A stretch of DNA of 64,000 bases from Curtobacterium herbarum (GTDB taxonomy: Bacteria; Actinomycetota; Actinomycetes; Actinomycetales; Microbacteriaceae), in assembly GCF_016907335.1 (NCBI RefSeq), contig NZ_JAFBBT010000001.1:2976001-3040000 (forward strand), written 5' to 3'. Numbering within the stretch: position 1 is the first letter of the stretch; every line of letters starts with the position of its first letter. This document shows positions 7,615 through 16,144 of this stretch, piece after piece. Made by a program: the position numbers and the translations under genes. A model generated the notes under the pieces. The model was not told the origin of the DNA. It worked only from the letters and a program-made list of their open reading frames with translations, and did no database searches.

Positions 7615-9669
7615 TCAGCCGACCGTGCCCGGCGGCTCGACCGAGAGCGCGGCGGCCGGGCTGCTCGACGGGGACGCCGGCTGGTCGTCGATGGAGTTGC
7701 CGCGGATCCACGAGGTGATGAGGAGCACGAGGAGCAGCAGCAGCACGATGATCGCGATCGAGCCGTAGACCAGGAGCTGCTTGCCGCGGCGGCCCTCGTT
7801 CTGCAGGCGGGCGAAGCCCTCGTTGATGAAGTTGTCGCGGTCGGCGGCACTCGCTCCGGAGGCCTCGGCGGGCGGCTGGGGTCGGGCGACGGCGGGCATC
7901 ATCCGGGTGCTGGTGTCCTCCGGCCGGGCGGCGTCGGCGTCGCGGAGCTGCTGGATCGCCTCGGTGCCGAACAGGTCCTTGATGACGCCGGTGTCGCTCG
8001 TCTCGCGGCCCTGCCACTCGGACTGGTCGATGTCCTCCGGAGCCAGGCCACGCGGGGCCGGGGCGTCGAGGCGGTCGGCGGGGTCGGGTGTCGGCGACTG
8101 CCAGTCCGGGGTCGGCCAGGCGGGATCGGGGTGCGTGCTGTGGTCCTGGCCCTGGCGCGGGGCGGACGATGCCGGCCACGGGGCCTGCCGTCCGGGCTCG
8201 ACCAGGGGCGGGACGGCGGTGCGGGGGTCGTCGGCGTCGGCGTCCTCGGCTTCCCACCACGGCACCGCGGGTGTCGGCAGCACCGAGTTCGGCAGGACCG
8301 AGGGCGGCGGGACGGCGGCGGCGGAGCGCGGCGAGAACGCGGCGGTCGGGGCCGCGCCGCGGTCGTCGTCCGTCAGGTCGTCGTCCGTCAGGTCCTCGTC
8401 GTCGGCCAGGTCGTCGTCAGCCAGGTCGTCGTCGGTCGCGGCGTCGTGGGCGCTGTCGACGGGGACCACGACGTCGACGTCGCCCGGGAAGACCTCGCCG
8501 GTGCGGGCCGCGTCGTCGCTGAGGGACCAGCTCGACCCGGAGGGCGTGGTCCGCTCGTCGGCACGGTCGTGCTCCGGGACGGCGTCCGCGCCACGGTCGG
8601 CCAGGGCAGGTGCGGCAGGTGCGGCCGGCGGGACAGGCGCTGCGGGCGGTGCGGACACGGCAGGGGCTGCCGGCTCGACGGGCGGCGGCGCTGCCGGCTC
8701 GACGGGCGGCGCTGCCGCCTCGACGGGCGACGCTGCCGGCTCGACGGGCGGTTCGGCGCCGAGGCCGGTACCGGTCGCCCAGGACTCCGCGGCCACCAGG
8801 TTCGTGTCGAACGCGTCGCCGGTCAAGGTCGTCGGGACCTCGCCGGTCTGGTCGTCGAGCAGGGACCAGTCGAGCGGCCGGTCGGCCCGGGGAGCGGCGT
8901 CGACGTCGTCGCCCAGGCGCAGGAGTTCGGTGAAGGTCGGCGGCTCGGACGTCGGCGGCAGCGCGTCCTGCACTCCGAGCGGCTGCGCGTCCGGACCACC
9001 GCGGAACGACGGCGGCACGGGCGCGGACTGCACGGACTCGGGCGGCAGCGGCGTCGCGGCGGGACGGGCACGGCCGAGCCAGTCCACGTCGTCCCGACCG
9101 ACACCGTCGGGGTCGGTGCGGCGGCGCTCGTCCTCGATCGCCTGGGCCTCGGCGGCGCGGAGGTCACGGTCGGTGCGCGCGGTGGGCAGCGTGATCGAGC
9201 GGGGGTCCGGCGCGTTCGACACCGGCGGCACGGCGGCGGGCGGCGGGACACGACCGGCGACACCACCCGGCAGCGCGAGCTCCTCGGGCATCGAGATCGC
9301 CTGGGTCGCCGCGGGGTCGGGCGCAGCAGCGGGCTCGTCGGGCTGCGGCACGTCGTCGGGCTGCGGCACGTCGTCGTGGTGCTCGTGGTCCGCCTGCGGG
9401 GCCGAGGCGGGCACGGACGCGGGGGCCGTGAACGGCTCGGGCTCCGGCTGTCCCGCCTGCCGGGCGATCCGTTCGGCCTCCCGACGCTCGCGGCGCGACG
9501 GCCACTCCTCTTCCGTGATCGGCGCACCGAAGATGTCCGCCGCACTGCGGAGACCCGGGAACGGAGCGTCCGGATCGGGACCGCGCCGAGCCTCCTGTCC
9601 GTCGCCCCCGTCTTCGGGTGCGACCGACCGGTCGGACTCGTCGTGTCCCTCCGGACGCTCCTCGGTCAC
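7615..9669 (-). CDS. Large disordered, acidic protein with one C-terminal membrane anchor
   Basis: A 684-residue protein of no recognised family. About 600 N-terminal residues are low complexity: Pro/Ala/Glu-rich, with short tandem repeats (DDVPQP twice; PPVEPAA-like four times; DDDLA/DDDLT acidic repeats at roughly residues 415-440) and one conserved-looking N-terminal patch (SAADIFGAPITEEEWPSRRERREAERIA). A single strongly hydrophobic span (IAIIVLLLLLVLLI) near residues 635-650 precedes a short tail, so the bulk is predicted cytoplasmic. The GTG start overlaps the pyrE stop in a GTGA, giving translational coupling to pyrimidine synthesis. Membrane-tethered scaffolding is possible but unproven. 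The repeats probably change length between strains. Confidence 0.75.
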   Translation of the reverse strand: MTEERPEGHDESDRSVAPEDGGDGQEARRGPDPDAPFPGLRSAADIFGAPITEEEWPSRRERREAERIARQAGQPEPEPFTAPASVPASAPQADHEHHDDVPQPDDVPQPDEPAAAPDPAATQAISMPEELALPGGVAGRVPPPAAVPPVSNAPDPRSITLPTARTDRDLRAAEAQAIEDERRRTDPDGVGRDDVDWLGRARPAATPLPPESVQSAPVPPSFRGGPDAQPLGVQDALPPTSEPPTFTELLRLGDDVDAAPRADRPLDWSLLDDQTGEVPTTLTGDAFDTNLVAAESWATGTGLGAEPPVEPAASPVEAAAPPVEPAAPPPVEPAAPAVSAPPAAPVPPAAPAAPALADRGADAVPEHDRADERTTPSGSSWSLSDDAARTGEVFPGDVDVVVPVDSAHDAATDDDLADDDLADDEDLTDDDLTDDDRGAAPTAAFSPRSAAAVPPPSVLPNSVLPTPAVPWWEAEDADADDPRTAVPPLVEPGRQAPWPASSAPRQGQDHSTHPDPAWPTPDWQSPTPDPADRLDAPAPRGLAPEDIDQSEWQGRETSDTGVIKDLFGTEAIQQLRDADAARPEDTSTRMMPAVARPQPPAEASGASAADRDNFINEGFARLQNEGRRGKQLLVYGSIAIIVLLLLLVLLITSWIRGNSIDDQPASPSSSPAAALSVEPPGTVG

Positions 9670-10256
9670 GCGGACAGCCCCAGGTCAGCCAGTCCGATCG
9701 CCGCCAGGTACGGGTACCCGGCAGCCTCGATCTTCTCCTTGGCGCCGGTGTCCCGGTCGACGACGACAGCGACGGCGACGACGACGGCGCCCTCGCGCTC
9801 GAGTGCCTCGGCGGCCTTGAGCGGCGACCCGCCGGTGGTCGAGGTGTCCTCGAGGACGATGACGCGCTTGCCGCGGACGTCCGGTCCCTCGACCTGCCGG
9901 CCGCGGCCGTGGTCCTTGGGCTCCTTGCGGACGACGAACGCGTCGTACGAACCGCCACGCGCTGCGGACTGGTGCAGCACGGCACTCGCGATCGGGTCGG
10001 CGCCCATCGTCAGCCCACCGACGGCGTCGACGTCCGGGACGCTCGCGATGAGGTCGGTCATGACCTGACCGATCAGGGGCGCGACGCGGTGGTCGAGGCT
10101 CACCTTGCGGAGGTCGATGTAGTAGGAGGCCTGCTTCCCGCTGGTCAGCGTGAAGTCGCCGTGGAAGACCGCATCGGCCTTGATGTGCTCGATCAACTGC
10201 TCGCGCGCGTGGGTCACGAGGGTCAAGGGTAGCGGCGACCGCCGTTCCACGCTCAT
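9666..10256 (-). CDS. pyrE: Orotate phosphoribosyltransferase
   Basis: A 196-residue enzyme that converts orotate and PRPP to orotidine 5'-phosphate in de novo pyrimidine synthesis. Visible motifs are FTLTSGKQASYYIDLRKVSL near the N-terminus, the catalytic-loop lysines (RKEPKDHG) and the PRPP-binding motif VLEDTSTTGGS. I choose the ATG at 10256 because CAGGGT sits 6 nt upstream as a leaderless -10; an ATG at 10277 is possible but has no such signal. It is followed, with a 4-bp overlap, by the disordered membrane protein. Confidence 0.95.
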   Translation of the reverse strand: MSVERRSPLPLTLVTHAREQLIEHIKADAVFHGDFTLTSGKQASYYIDLRKVSLDHRVAPLIGQVMTDLIASVPDVDAVGGLTMGADPIASAVLHQSAARGGSYDAFVVRKEPKDHGRGRQVEGPDVRGKRVIVLEDTSTTGGSPLKAAEALEREGAVVVAVAVVVDRDTGAKEKIEAAGYPYLAAIGLADLGLSA

Positions 10257-10262
10257 CCGGGC

Positions 10263-10268
10263 ACCCTG
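10263..10268 (-). promoter_or_regulatory. -10 element for leaderless pyrE
   Basis: CAGGGT on the minus strand lies 6 nt upstream of the pyrE ATG at 10256, with no Shine-Dalgarno between. Confidence 0.5.
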
Positions 10269-10336
10269 CGCGCGCATCCGTGCACGCCGTACGATCGTCC
10301 GGGCGCACCGTCCGGGTGCTCCGATGCCGACGCCGG

Positions 10337-10342
10337 TACGCT
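10337..10342 (+). promoter_or_regulatory. -10 element for a leaderless start (membrane protein)
   Basis: TACGCT lies 6 nt before the ATG at 10349; no ribosome binding site is visible. Confidence 0.55.
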
Positions 10343-10348
10343 CCGGTC

Positions 10349-12034
10349 ATGCCCCTCGCCCGCGCGCGGGACGGCGTCCGACCGATCGAGGCCGGCGACC
10401 GCCGCCCCCGATCCGCCCTCGTCCGGGCGGTCGCGCACGAGGCACTGGGAGCGGTCCTCGCCCTGGCCCTCGCGGTCGTGGCGCTGCGGCACTTGCTCGC
10501 CACCGCCCGCGTGACGCTGCTCTGGTACGACGGGGACTCGGTGCTCCTGCCGCTCGTCGCACGGTCGATCGCGCTCGGGCAGCCGTTCGAGTGGGCGATG
10601 TCCCCCGCGCTGTTCTTCTTCCCCGAGCTGCCGGTCTACCTGGCGACCGCGGCCGTGACGACGACTCCACAGCAGGCGCTGGCACTGAACGGCGTCCTGG
10701 TGCTGCTCGCCGTGTACGCGCTGGTGCGGGCTGCCGCGAACGAGCTCATGCCGTCGGCCGCCCGTCCGGCCCGCGTCGCCGTCTCGGTGATCGCCGTCGT
10801 CCTGCTGACGATGCTCGTGCTGACGGAGTCCTCGGCGACCGCGACCTCGCTCGAACTGGCCTCGCTGCTCCTCACCACGACCTACTACTACGGCGCGGTG
10901 CTCGCGATGCTCGGGACCGCCGTCCTGGTGCTCCGGACGGTGCGCACCGGGCGGGCCTCGGTCCCCGTCCTCGTGACGCTCGGCCTCGTGGCGGCGCTGA
11001 GCACGGCCTCCAACCCGCTGTTCGTGCCCTGGTCGGCCGCACCGGTCGTCGTCACGCTGGCGTTGCTCGCAGTCGCCCGCCGCGTGCCCTGGCTCCCGGC
11101 GGCCCGGGTGGCGGCGACGCTCGCAGGCGGCGCCGTCGTCGGGTACCTGCTGCGGATCCCGCTGCGGCCGTTCGTCTCGCTCGATCCCTCGACCTACGTG
11201 CACCCGGAGCAGGCCGGGGCGACCGCGGCGTTCTTCGCGTCGCTCACCGACGACCGGGCGGCGTCGGCGGCCGGGGACGCCGGGCTGCTGCTCATGCTGC
11301 TCGGGGTGCTGCTCAGCGCGGGCGGGACGGTCTGGGCGTGGCGGGCGCGGGCCTCCCGGACGGTGCTCGTGGCGACCGCGCTGCCGCTCGTGACGATCGT
11401 GGCGGTCTCGGTCGGGGTCGTCGTCGCCGGGTCGCAGACGCCGCGCTACCTCGAGCCGGTCGTCGCGATGCCGCTGCTCGCCGTGGTCGCCGTCTGCGAA
11501 CTCACCCGCACCGCGGTCCGACGCACGCGGGTGCACCGTCCGGTGCGCGGGCTCCGGACCGCACTGGCCGTCGCTGCCGCCGCGGTGCTCGTCCTCGGCG
11601 TCGCCGTGACCCCGGGCACCGTCGGTGCCGTGGCGGCGGCGCGGTACACGCCGGTCAGCTGCCTGGACCGCTGGGTCGACGCGCAGCGGAGCGACGGGCG
11701 CGACCCGGTCGGCGTCGGACAGTTCTGGACCGTGCGTCCGCTCGCGGCCTACGCCGAGCAGGACGTCCGGCTGCTGCAGGTCCGCGACTCGTTCGACACC
11801 TACCCGTGGCTCGTCGACCTCGGCGCCTACCGCGACGCCCGGCCGGACTACGTCGTGATCGGGTCCGGGGACGTCTGGACGACCCCGGTCGAGGACTCGC
11901 TCGGACGCCCGGCGACCATCACGCACTGCACCGGGTACGACGTCTACGACTACGCGGGCACCCGGGGCGCCGAGGTGCTGCGGCAGCGGGTCGTGGGATC
12001 GGCCGAGCAGATCCTGCACGACCGGGGGTTCTGA
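10349..12034 (+). CDS. Polytopic membrane protein, GT-C glycosyltransferase-like layout
   Basis: A 561-residue protein with about 10-11 transmembrane spans through residue 425 and a soluble C-terminal domain of about 125 residues (from YTPVSCLDRWVDAQ to the end). The first extracytoplasmic loop has WYDGDSVLLPLVARSI, and the last domain has TYPWLVDLGAY and PDYVVIGSGD. This layout (many membrane helices, an acidic first loop and a C-terminal outer domain) resembles lipid-sugar-dependent GT-C glycosyltransferases of actinobacterial envelopes. I see no decisive catalytic motif, so the enzyme call is inference. It diverges from pyrE. Confidence 0.6.
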   Translation: MPLARARDGVRPIEAGDRRPRSALVRAVAHEALGAVLALALAVVALRHLLATARVTLLWYDGDSVLLPLVARSIALGQPFEWAMSPALFFFPELPVYLATAAVTTTPQQALALNGVLVLLAVYALVRAAANELMPSAARPARVAVSVIAVVLLTMLVLTESSATATSLELASLLLTTTYYYGAVLAMLGTAVLVLRTVRTGRASVPVLVTLGLVAALSTASNPLFVPWSAAPVVVTLALLAVARRVPWLPAARVAATLAGGAVVGYLLRIPLRPFVSLDPSTYVHPEQAGATAAFFASLTDDRAASAAGDAGLLLMLLGVLLSAGGTVWAWRARASRTVLVATALPLVTIVAVSVGVVVAGSQTPRYLEPVVAMPLLAVVAVCELTRTAVRRTRVHRPVRGLRTALAVAAAAVLVLGVAVTPGTVGAVAAARYTPVSCLDRWVDAQRSDGRDPVGVGQFWTVRPLAAYAEQDVRLLQVRDSFDTYPWLVDLGAYRDARPDYVVIGSGDVWTTPVEDSLGRPATITHCTGYDVYDYAGTRGAEVLRQRVVGSAEQILHDRGF

Positions 12035-12162
12035 GCTCGGCGCTCTGAGCCCGGGGTCCTGCGCCGCACCTGAGCCGGGGTACCGGCCCTCCACAGGCCG
12101 ACCCGCGCGACCGAGTCCTCCACAGCGGAGCGTCGCCGCAGGGTTCCACCTGTGTGGATGTA

Positions 12163-12168
12163 TAGGCT
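12163..12168 (+). promoter_or_regulatory. -10 element for the M23 peptidase gene, probably leaderless
   Basis: TAGGCT, within TATAGGCT, lies 8 nt before the ATG at 12177. There is no purine-rich ribosome binding site. Confidence 0.5.
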
Positions 12169-12176
12169 CCGTTCCG

Positions 12177-13529
12177 ATGTCTCGCTCCGTGGTCTCCGCT
12201 CACCGTCCCCGCTCCGCCTCGCCGGGCCGCCGACGCCTGCTCGCCACCGCGCTCGCGATCGTCGGCCTGGTCGGCTCGCTGGTCCTCGACGCACCGGTGG
12301 CGCAGGCAGCCTCGTACCCGTCGTGGGACGACGTCGTCGCGGCCCGGGGCAAGGAGTCCGCGAAGCAGTCGCAGATCGTCGAGATCCGCGGCATCATCGC
12401 GGGCTTGGCAGCAGAGGCCGACGCCGCCAGGGCCGAGGCCGAGCGGCTGGGCGAGGCGTTCCAGGAGGCCCAGCGTGACGCCCTCCGTGCCGCCGAGAAG
12501 GAACAGGCGCTCCGCGACGACGCCGAGGAGCACGCCGAGATCGCCGAGGCCAGCGCCGCGCAGGCCGGCCGGTTCGCCGCGCAGATGGCCCGTTCCGGCG
12601 GCGCCGACGTCACCACCAGCGTGATCACCGGCGGCGAGGACTCCCGTGACCTGCTCTACGACCTCGGTGCACTGAGCAAGCTGTCGGAGCAGGCCGAACG
12701 CGTCGAGACCGCGGCCACCACCGACGCCTCCGTCGCCCGCTCCCTCACCGCCCAGGCCGACCGAGCAGCACTGAAGCTCGCGGACCTGGCCCAGGCCGCG
12801 CAGGACCGGATGGGCGAAGCGCAGGCCGCCTCCGACCGGGCGCAGGCCGCCACCGACGAGCAAGAGGGCAACAAGTCCCGACTCGAAGCGCAGCTCACCT
12901 CCCTGACGTCCGGTCGGGCCACGACCGAGGCCCAGTTCGAGAAGGGCGAGCGGATCCGCAAGGCGGAGGAAGAGCGCAAGCGCAAGGCGCTCGAGGCCGA
13001 GATCGCCCGTCAGCTCCGCGCCCAGCAGGCCGCGGCGGCCGCGAACCAGGGCGGCGGTGGCAGTGCGCCGTCCGCTGGCGGCGGCGGCGGCGGCGGGGCT
13101 CCCGTCGGCTCAGGTTCCGGGTCCGGCTGGGTCCGCCCGGCCGGCGGCTGGATCACCAGCGGCTACGGCGTCCGAGTGAACCCGTACACGGGTGCGGTCG
13201 CGATGCACGACGGCCTCGACCTCGGCAGCGCCTGCTCCAGCCCGATCGTCGCCGCGTCCGCCGGCACGGTCGAGTACGTCGGCCGGTACGGCGGGTACGG
13301 CAACTACGTCCGCATCGACCACGGCGGTGGCGTCAAGACCGCGTACGGCCACATCGTCGACGGCGGCTTCCGGGTCTCCCCCGGACAGCAGGTCGGCGCG
13401 GGCACCCTCGTTGCGCTCGTCGGGTCGACCGGCAACTCGACCGGCTGCCACCTGCACTTCGAGACGCACGTCGGCGGCGGCACCGTGAACCCGGTCGGGT
13501 TCATGGCCGCGCGCGGAGTCGGCTTCTAG
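12177..13529 (+). CDS. Secreted coiled-coil M23 (LytM) peptidoglycan endopeptidase
   Basis: A 450-residue protein with an N-terminal signal peptide (Arg-rich n-region, hydrophobic core, cut after QAA near residue 43). A long Ala/Glu-rich coiled coil (about 50-285) follows, then a Gly/Ser linker and an M23 domain (about 318-445). The zinc and catalytic residues are visible: His/Asp in MHDGLDLG, the YGHI motif and the HLHFE motif near the end. EnvC/NlpD- and RipA-like proteins with this coiled-coil-plus-M23 design cut or regulate cutting of cross-links at the septum. The catalytic set is intact, so it is probably active. Its TAG stop and that of the convergent kinase gene overlap in a CTAG. Confidence 0.92.
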   Translation: MSRSVVSAHRPRSASPGRRRLLATALAIVGLVGSLVLDAPVAQAASYPSWDDVVAARGKESAKQSQIVEIRGIIAGLAAEADAARAEAERLGEAFQEAQRDALRAAEKEQALRDDAEEHAEIAEASAAQAGRFAAQMARSGGADVTTSVITGGEDSRDLLYDLGALSKLSEQAERVETAATTDASVARSLTAQADRAALKLADLAQAAQDRMGEAQAASDRAQAATDEQEGNKSRLEAQLTSLTSGRATTEAQFEKGERIRKAEEERKRKALEAEIARQLRAQQAAAAANQGGGGSAPSAGGGGGGGAPVGSGSGSGWVRPAGGWITSGYGVRVNPYTGAVAMHDGLDLGSACSSPIVAASAGTVEYVGRYGGYGNYVRIDHGGGVKTAYGHIVDGGFRVSPGQQVGAGTLVALVGSTGNSTGCHLHFETHVGGGTVNPVGFMAARGVGF

Positions 13530-14368
13530 GGCCGCTCCGCTCCGGCGTCACTCCCGTGCCGGGAGGCCCCTCCCGCACCACGCGGGTCGTCGACGTCGTC
13601 GACGTCCAGCTCCCACATCAGGCGGTACCAGGCCGTCCGGTCCCGGTCCTGCGGGAGTCCGTAGGCCTCGTGGAACAGGTCGTCCCAGCCGGGGCCGTGG
13701 TTCCACCCGAGGCTCATCGACGCCACCGCCAGGTCGGCCCAGCGGTCCGCGACCCCGAGGGCGCCGAGGTCCACGTGCCCGACCCATCGGCCGTCGTCGC
13801 CGATCAGGGTGTTCGGGGTGCAGGCGTCGCCGTGGCAGACGACCAGCTGGTCGGTCTCCGGCCGCGGTCCCATCGCGTCGACGGCGTGCCCGGCTGCCCG
13901 CGCACGGTCCAGCCGTTCACCGGTGGACCAGACGAACGGGCAGGACGCCACGGGCAGGGTCTCGTGCATCGCCCGGAGCCCTTCGCCGACCGCGATGACC
14001 GCCGTCCGCGGCTCGTCGTGCCACCGCGGGTCGACCGCGCTCCACCCCACCACGGGTCGGGTGACCATCCAGGCGCCGGACTCGTCCGCTCCGTGCTCGA
14101 CGACCTCGGGCACGGTGAGCCACCGGCCCGCCCACTGCAGGCGGGCGACCTCGGCGGCGACCCAGGGCGCGTAGTGCGGCGGGACCCACTTCACGTACCC
14201 GTCCGCACGGTCGGGTGCCGGTCCCATACGGAACGTCTTCCCGCCCGCCGAGTTGACCCACACCGGCTCGAGACTCCGACCGGCGGCGAGTTCGGCCACG
14301 GCGTCCGGGACGGTCACCGGCTCGTCCGGCTGCCCGCCGCGGCCGATCAGGTCGCCGCTCGGCGCCAC
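13526..14368 (-). CDS. APH-family phosphotransferase (aminoglycoside 3'-phosphotransferase-like)
   Basis: A 280-residue kinase-fold protein. Brenner's motif VVCHGDACTPNTLIG supplies the catalytic Asp and the metal-binding Asn near residues 184-198, and GHVDLGALGVADRWADLA supplies the second metal Asp; both resemble APH(3') enzymes. N-terminal features are a glycine loop (NSAGGKTFRMG) and a YVKW lysine. The start is a GTG only 3 bp after the end of the Asp23/AmaP-type operon, so it is probably co-transcribed with those genes. Chromosomal members may be silent resistance enzymes or act on unknown metabolites; resistance cannot be claimed from sequence. The C-terminal tail is short and disordered. 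Confidence 0.8.
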   Translation of the reverse strand: MAPSGDLIGRGGQPDEPVTVPDAVAELAAGRSLEPVWVNSAGGKTFRMGPAPDRADGYVKWVPPHYAPWVAAEVARLQWAGRWLTVPEVVEHGADESGAWMVTRPVVGWSAVDPRWHDEPRTAVIAVGEGLRAMHETLPVASCPFVWSTGERLDRARAAGHAVDAMGPRPETDQLVVCHGDACTPNTLIGDDGRWVGHVDLGALGVADRWADLAVASMSLGWNHGPGWDDLFHEAYGLPQDRDRTAWYRLMWELDVDDVDDPRGAGGASRHGSDAGAERP

Positions 14369-14371
14369 GGC

Positions 14372-14953
14372 TCAGCGCACCCGGTCGGGACGGGACGATC
14401 CGCCGCGGACGATCCGGAGCAGCACCGGCAGGCGCTGGCCGAGCAGCGTGTCGAGGTCGTGGACGACGTCCTCGACGCGGTCGACGACCTCCCGGGGTGG
14501 TGCGCCGCGGCGGGTGCGGAGGACGATCCGGACCGCGGTGCGGCGACGGACGCGGCGGACGTCCACCGCCAGGGACGCGACCTGCGGCAGCGGCGAGATC
14601 GCTGCGGAGATCGCGTGTTCGACCGCCGCGGCGTCGATCCGCACCTGGCCGGGCAGTCCGCCGTCGGGCCCGTCGTCCTCGAGGACGGTGTCGGTGCGGC
14701 CACCCCCGATCGAGCCGAGGACGAGCAGCGCCAGGATGCCGAGGACGACGGCCCCGCCGAGCGCCCACCACCACGCGGACGTGTCGGCAGCACCCGAGCG
14801 GAGACCGCCGAGCGTCCGGTCCGCGGCGGTGTGCCAGAGCTCCGCGGCGGCCGGCAGTGTCTGCACCAGCACGACGGCGGCACCGAGCGCCAGGAACACC
14901 AGCCCGACCAGCACCAGGACGATCCGACCGAGGGCGCGGTTCGTGCCGTTCAT
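14372..14953 (-). CDS. AmaP-like alkaline-shock membrane anchor protein
   Basis: A 193-residue protein with two N-terminal membrane spans (about 10-33 and 62-83) joined by a short outer loop, then a soluble domain of about 100 residues with VRIDAAAVEHAIS and VASLAVDVRRV. That layout matches AmaP-type anchors, which hold Asp23/Gls24 proteins at the membrane. It is the last of five overlapping genes and overlaps the preceding gene by 4 bp. Confidence 0.75.
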   Translation of the reverse strand: MNGTNRALGRIVLVLVGLVFLALGAAVVLVQTLPAAAELWHTAADRTLGGLRSGAADTSAWWWALGGAVVLGILALLVLGSIGGGRTDTVLEDDGPDGGLPGQVRIDAAAVEHAISAAISPLPQVASLAVDVRRVRRRTAVRIVLRTRRGAPPREVVDRVEDVVHDLDTLLGQRLPVLLRIVRGGSSRPDRVR

Positions 14954-15618
14954 CCGTCGATCCGCCCCGTCGAGCGCACCCGCACGCGAGCGGTCAGCAG
15001 CGGGACGGCGTCGACGGCCGCGAGTTCACGCTCGACGGCCTCGGTGGCGGCGACCGCGGCGACGTCCACGCCGGAGGCCGGCAGGAGGACGACGTCGAGC
15101 GTGCGGCGGCCGACGGACCCGACGGCCGCGTCCGGGGCCAGACGGGTGACCGAGCGGGCCGCACGGGCCGCGGCGGAGGCCAGGACCTCGTCGTCGACCA
15201 CGACGCCGAGTCGGGCGGAGCGGACCGCGTGCCGGGGCCGACGCGCTGGCAGCACCCCGTGCAGCAGGAACCAGAGACCGACGAGGGCGATCGCGGCACC
15301 GACGACGACGACCACAGCGTCGACCAGGCCCGCGGGGGCGCGGACGGCGGCGTCCACGACGCTGCGCGGGTCGATGCCGGCGATGCGCTCGTCGAGCAGG
15401 GCAACGACCGACGCGGTCCCCACGGCCGCGGCGACCACCAGGAGCAGGACCATCGCGACGACGACGGAGGGGGTCCGGGACGCCGAGGTCTCGCGGCGGA
15501 CGATGCGGCGCAGGAAGCGGTCGGCGTCTGCCGGTGGGGCCTTCGTGACGGGCTCTGACCCGGGCGCGGCACTGCTCACGTCGCTCGTGCCCGCCGGACG
15601 CGTGTCTGCCGGACTCAC
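14950..15618 (-). CDS. DUF6286-like membrane protein of the Asp23 operon
   Basis: A 222-residue protein with a disordered cytoplasmic N-terminus, two membrane spans (about 52-74 and 98-120) and a C-terminal soluble domain rich in valine and arginine (SARLGVVVDDEVLASAAARA). In actinobacteria this kind of protein occurs almost only inside Asp23/Gls24 clusters; I believe it corresponds to DUF6286. The C-terminal part resembles an Asp23-fold interaction domain. Start and stop both overlap the neighbours by 4 bp, implying fixed stoichiometry. Confidence 0.7.
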   Translation of the reverse strand: MSPADTRPAGTSDVSSAAPGSEPVTKAPPADADRFLRRIVRRETSASRTPSVVVAMVLLLVVAAAVGTASVVALLDERIAGIDPRSVVDAAVRAPAGLVDAVVVVVGAAIALVGLWFLLHGVLPARRPRHAVRSARLGVVVDDEVLASAAARAARSVTRLAPDAAVGSVGRRTLDVVLLPASGVDVAAVAATEAVERELAAVDAVPLLTARVRVRSTGRIDG

Positions 15619-15956
15619 CGGACCCTCCGCGGCACGTCCAGCACGGTGGACGTGAAGGTCACCGAGACGCGCTCGACCTTCCGCCCGGTGATCGTCCGGA
15701 GGCGCTCGGCGATGGTGGTGCGCGCCCGGTGCGCCGTCGCGAGGACGGGCTCGTCGAGCACCGCGTGCGAGCCGAGCGCCGGAACCGTGAGCGGGCTGGT
15801 GACCTCGACCGCCAGCGCACCGCGACCGTCGTCGACGACCCGGGCACGGACCTCCCGGAGGGGTGCACGGAGCGCCTCGGCGGCGACGGCCTGCGCGGTG
15901 TGGACGAGGGCGGGGGTCGCGATCCGGTCGGTGCCGGGCAGCGCGGCTGCGCTCAC
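15615..15956 (-). CDS. Small Asp23/Gls24-like protein
   Basis: A 113-residue soluble protein. ATPALVHTAQAVAAEAL, then alternating strands (VRARVVDDGRGALAVEVTSPL) and VERVSVTFTSTVLD fit the alternating alpha/beta pattern of Asp23-family domains. It is the third gene of the operon, coupled on both sides by 4-bp overlaps. It probably pairs with the larger Asp23 protein encoded first in the operon. Function beyond envelope-stress association is unknown. Confidence 0.65.
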   Translation of the reverse strand: MSAAALPGTDRIATPALVHTAQAVAAEALRAPLREVRARVVDDGRGALAVEVTSPLTVPALGSHAVLDEPVLATAHRARTTIAERLRTITGRKVERVSVTFTSTVLDVPRRVR

Positions 15957-16144
15957 GAGGAACTCCGACGTCCGCGGAGCACGTCGAGCAGACGGCGGAC
16001 GTCGAGGTCGCCGCTGACGATGCGGCCGACCAGGCCGCCGAGCGCGATGGCGACGGCCACGACGACGAACGCCCAGAAGCCCAGCGTCAGGGCGACGACG
16101 GCCAGGACCGCCCCGACGGCCATGCCGACGACGGTGCTGCTCAC
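15953..16144 (-). CDS. Small two-span membrane protein (DUF2273-like)
   Basis: A 63-residue protein that is almost entirely two membrane helices (about 4-24 and 25-42) plus a basic tail (RRLLDVLRGRRSSS). Small DUF2273-type proteins of this size accompany Asp23 genes in many Gram-positive genomes. It overlaps both neighbours by 4 bp. The tail would face the cytoplasm and could contact the Asp23 proteins (inference). Confidence 0.65.
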   Translation of the reverse strand: MSSTVVGMAVGAVLAVVALTLGFWAFVVVAVAIALGGLVGRIVSGDLDVRRLLDVLRGRRSSS

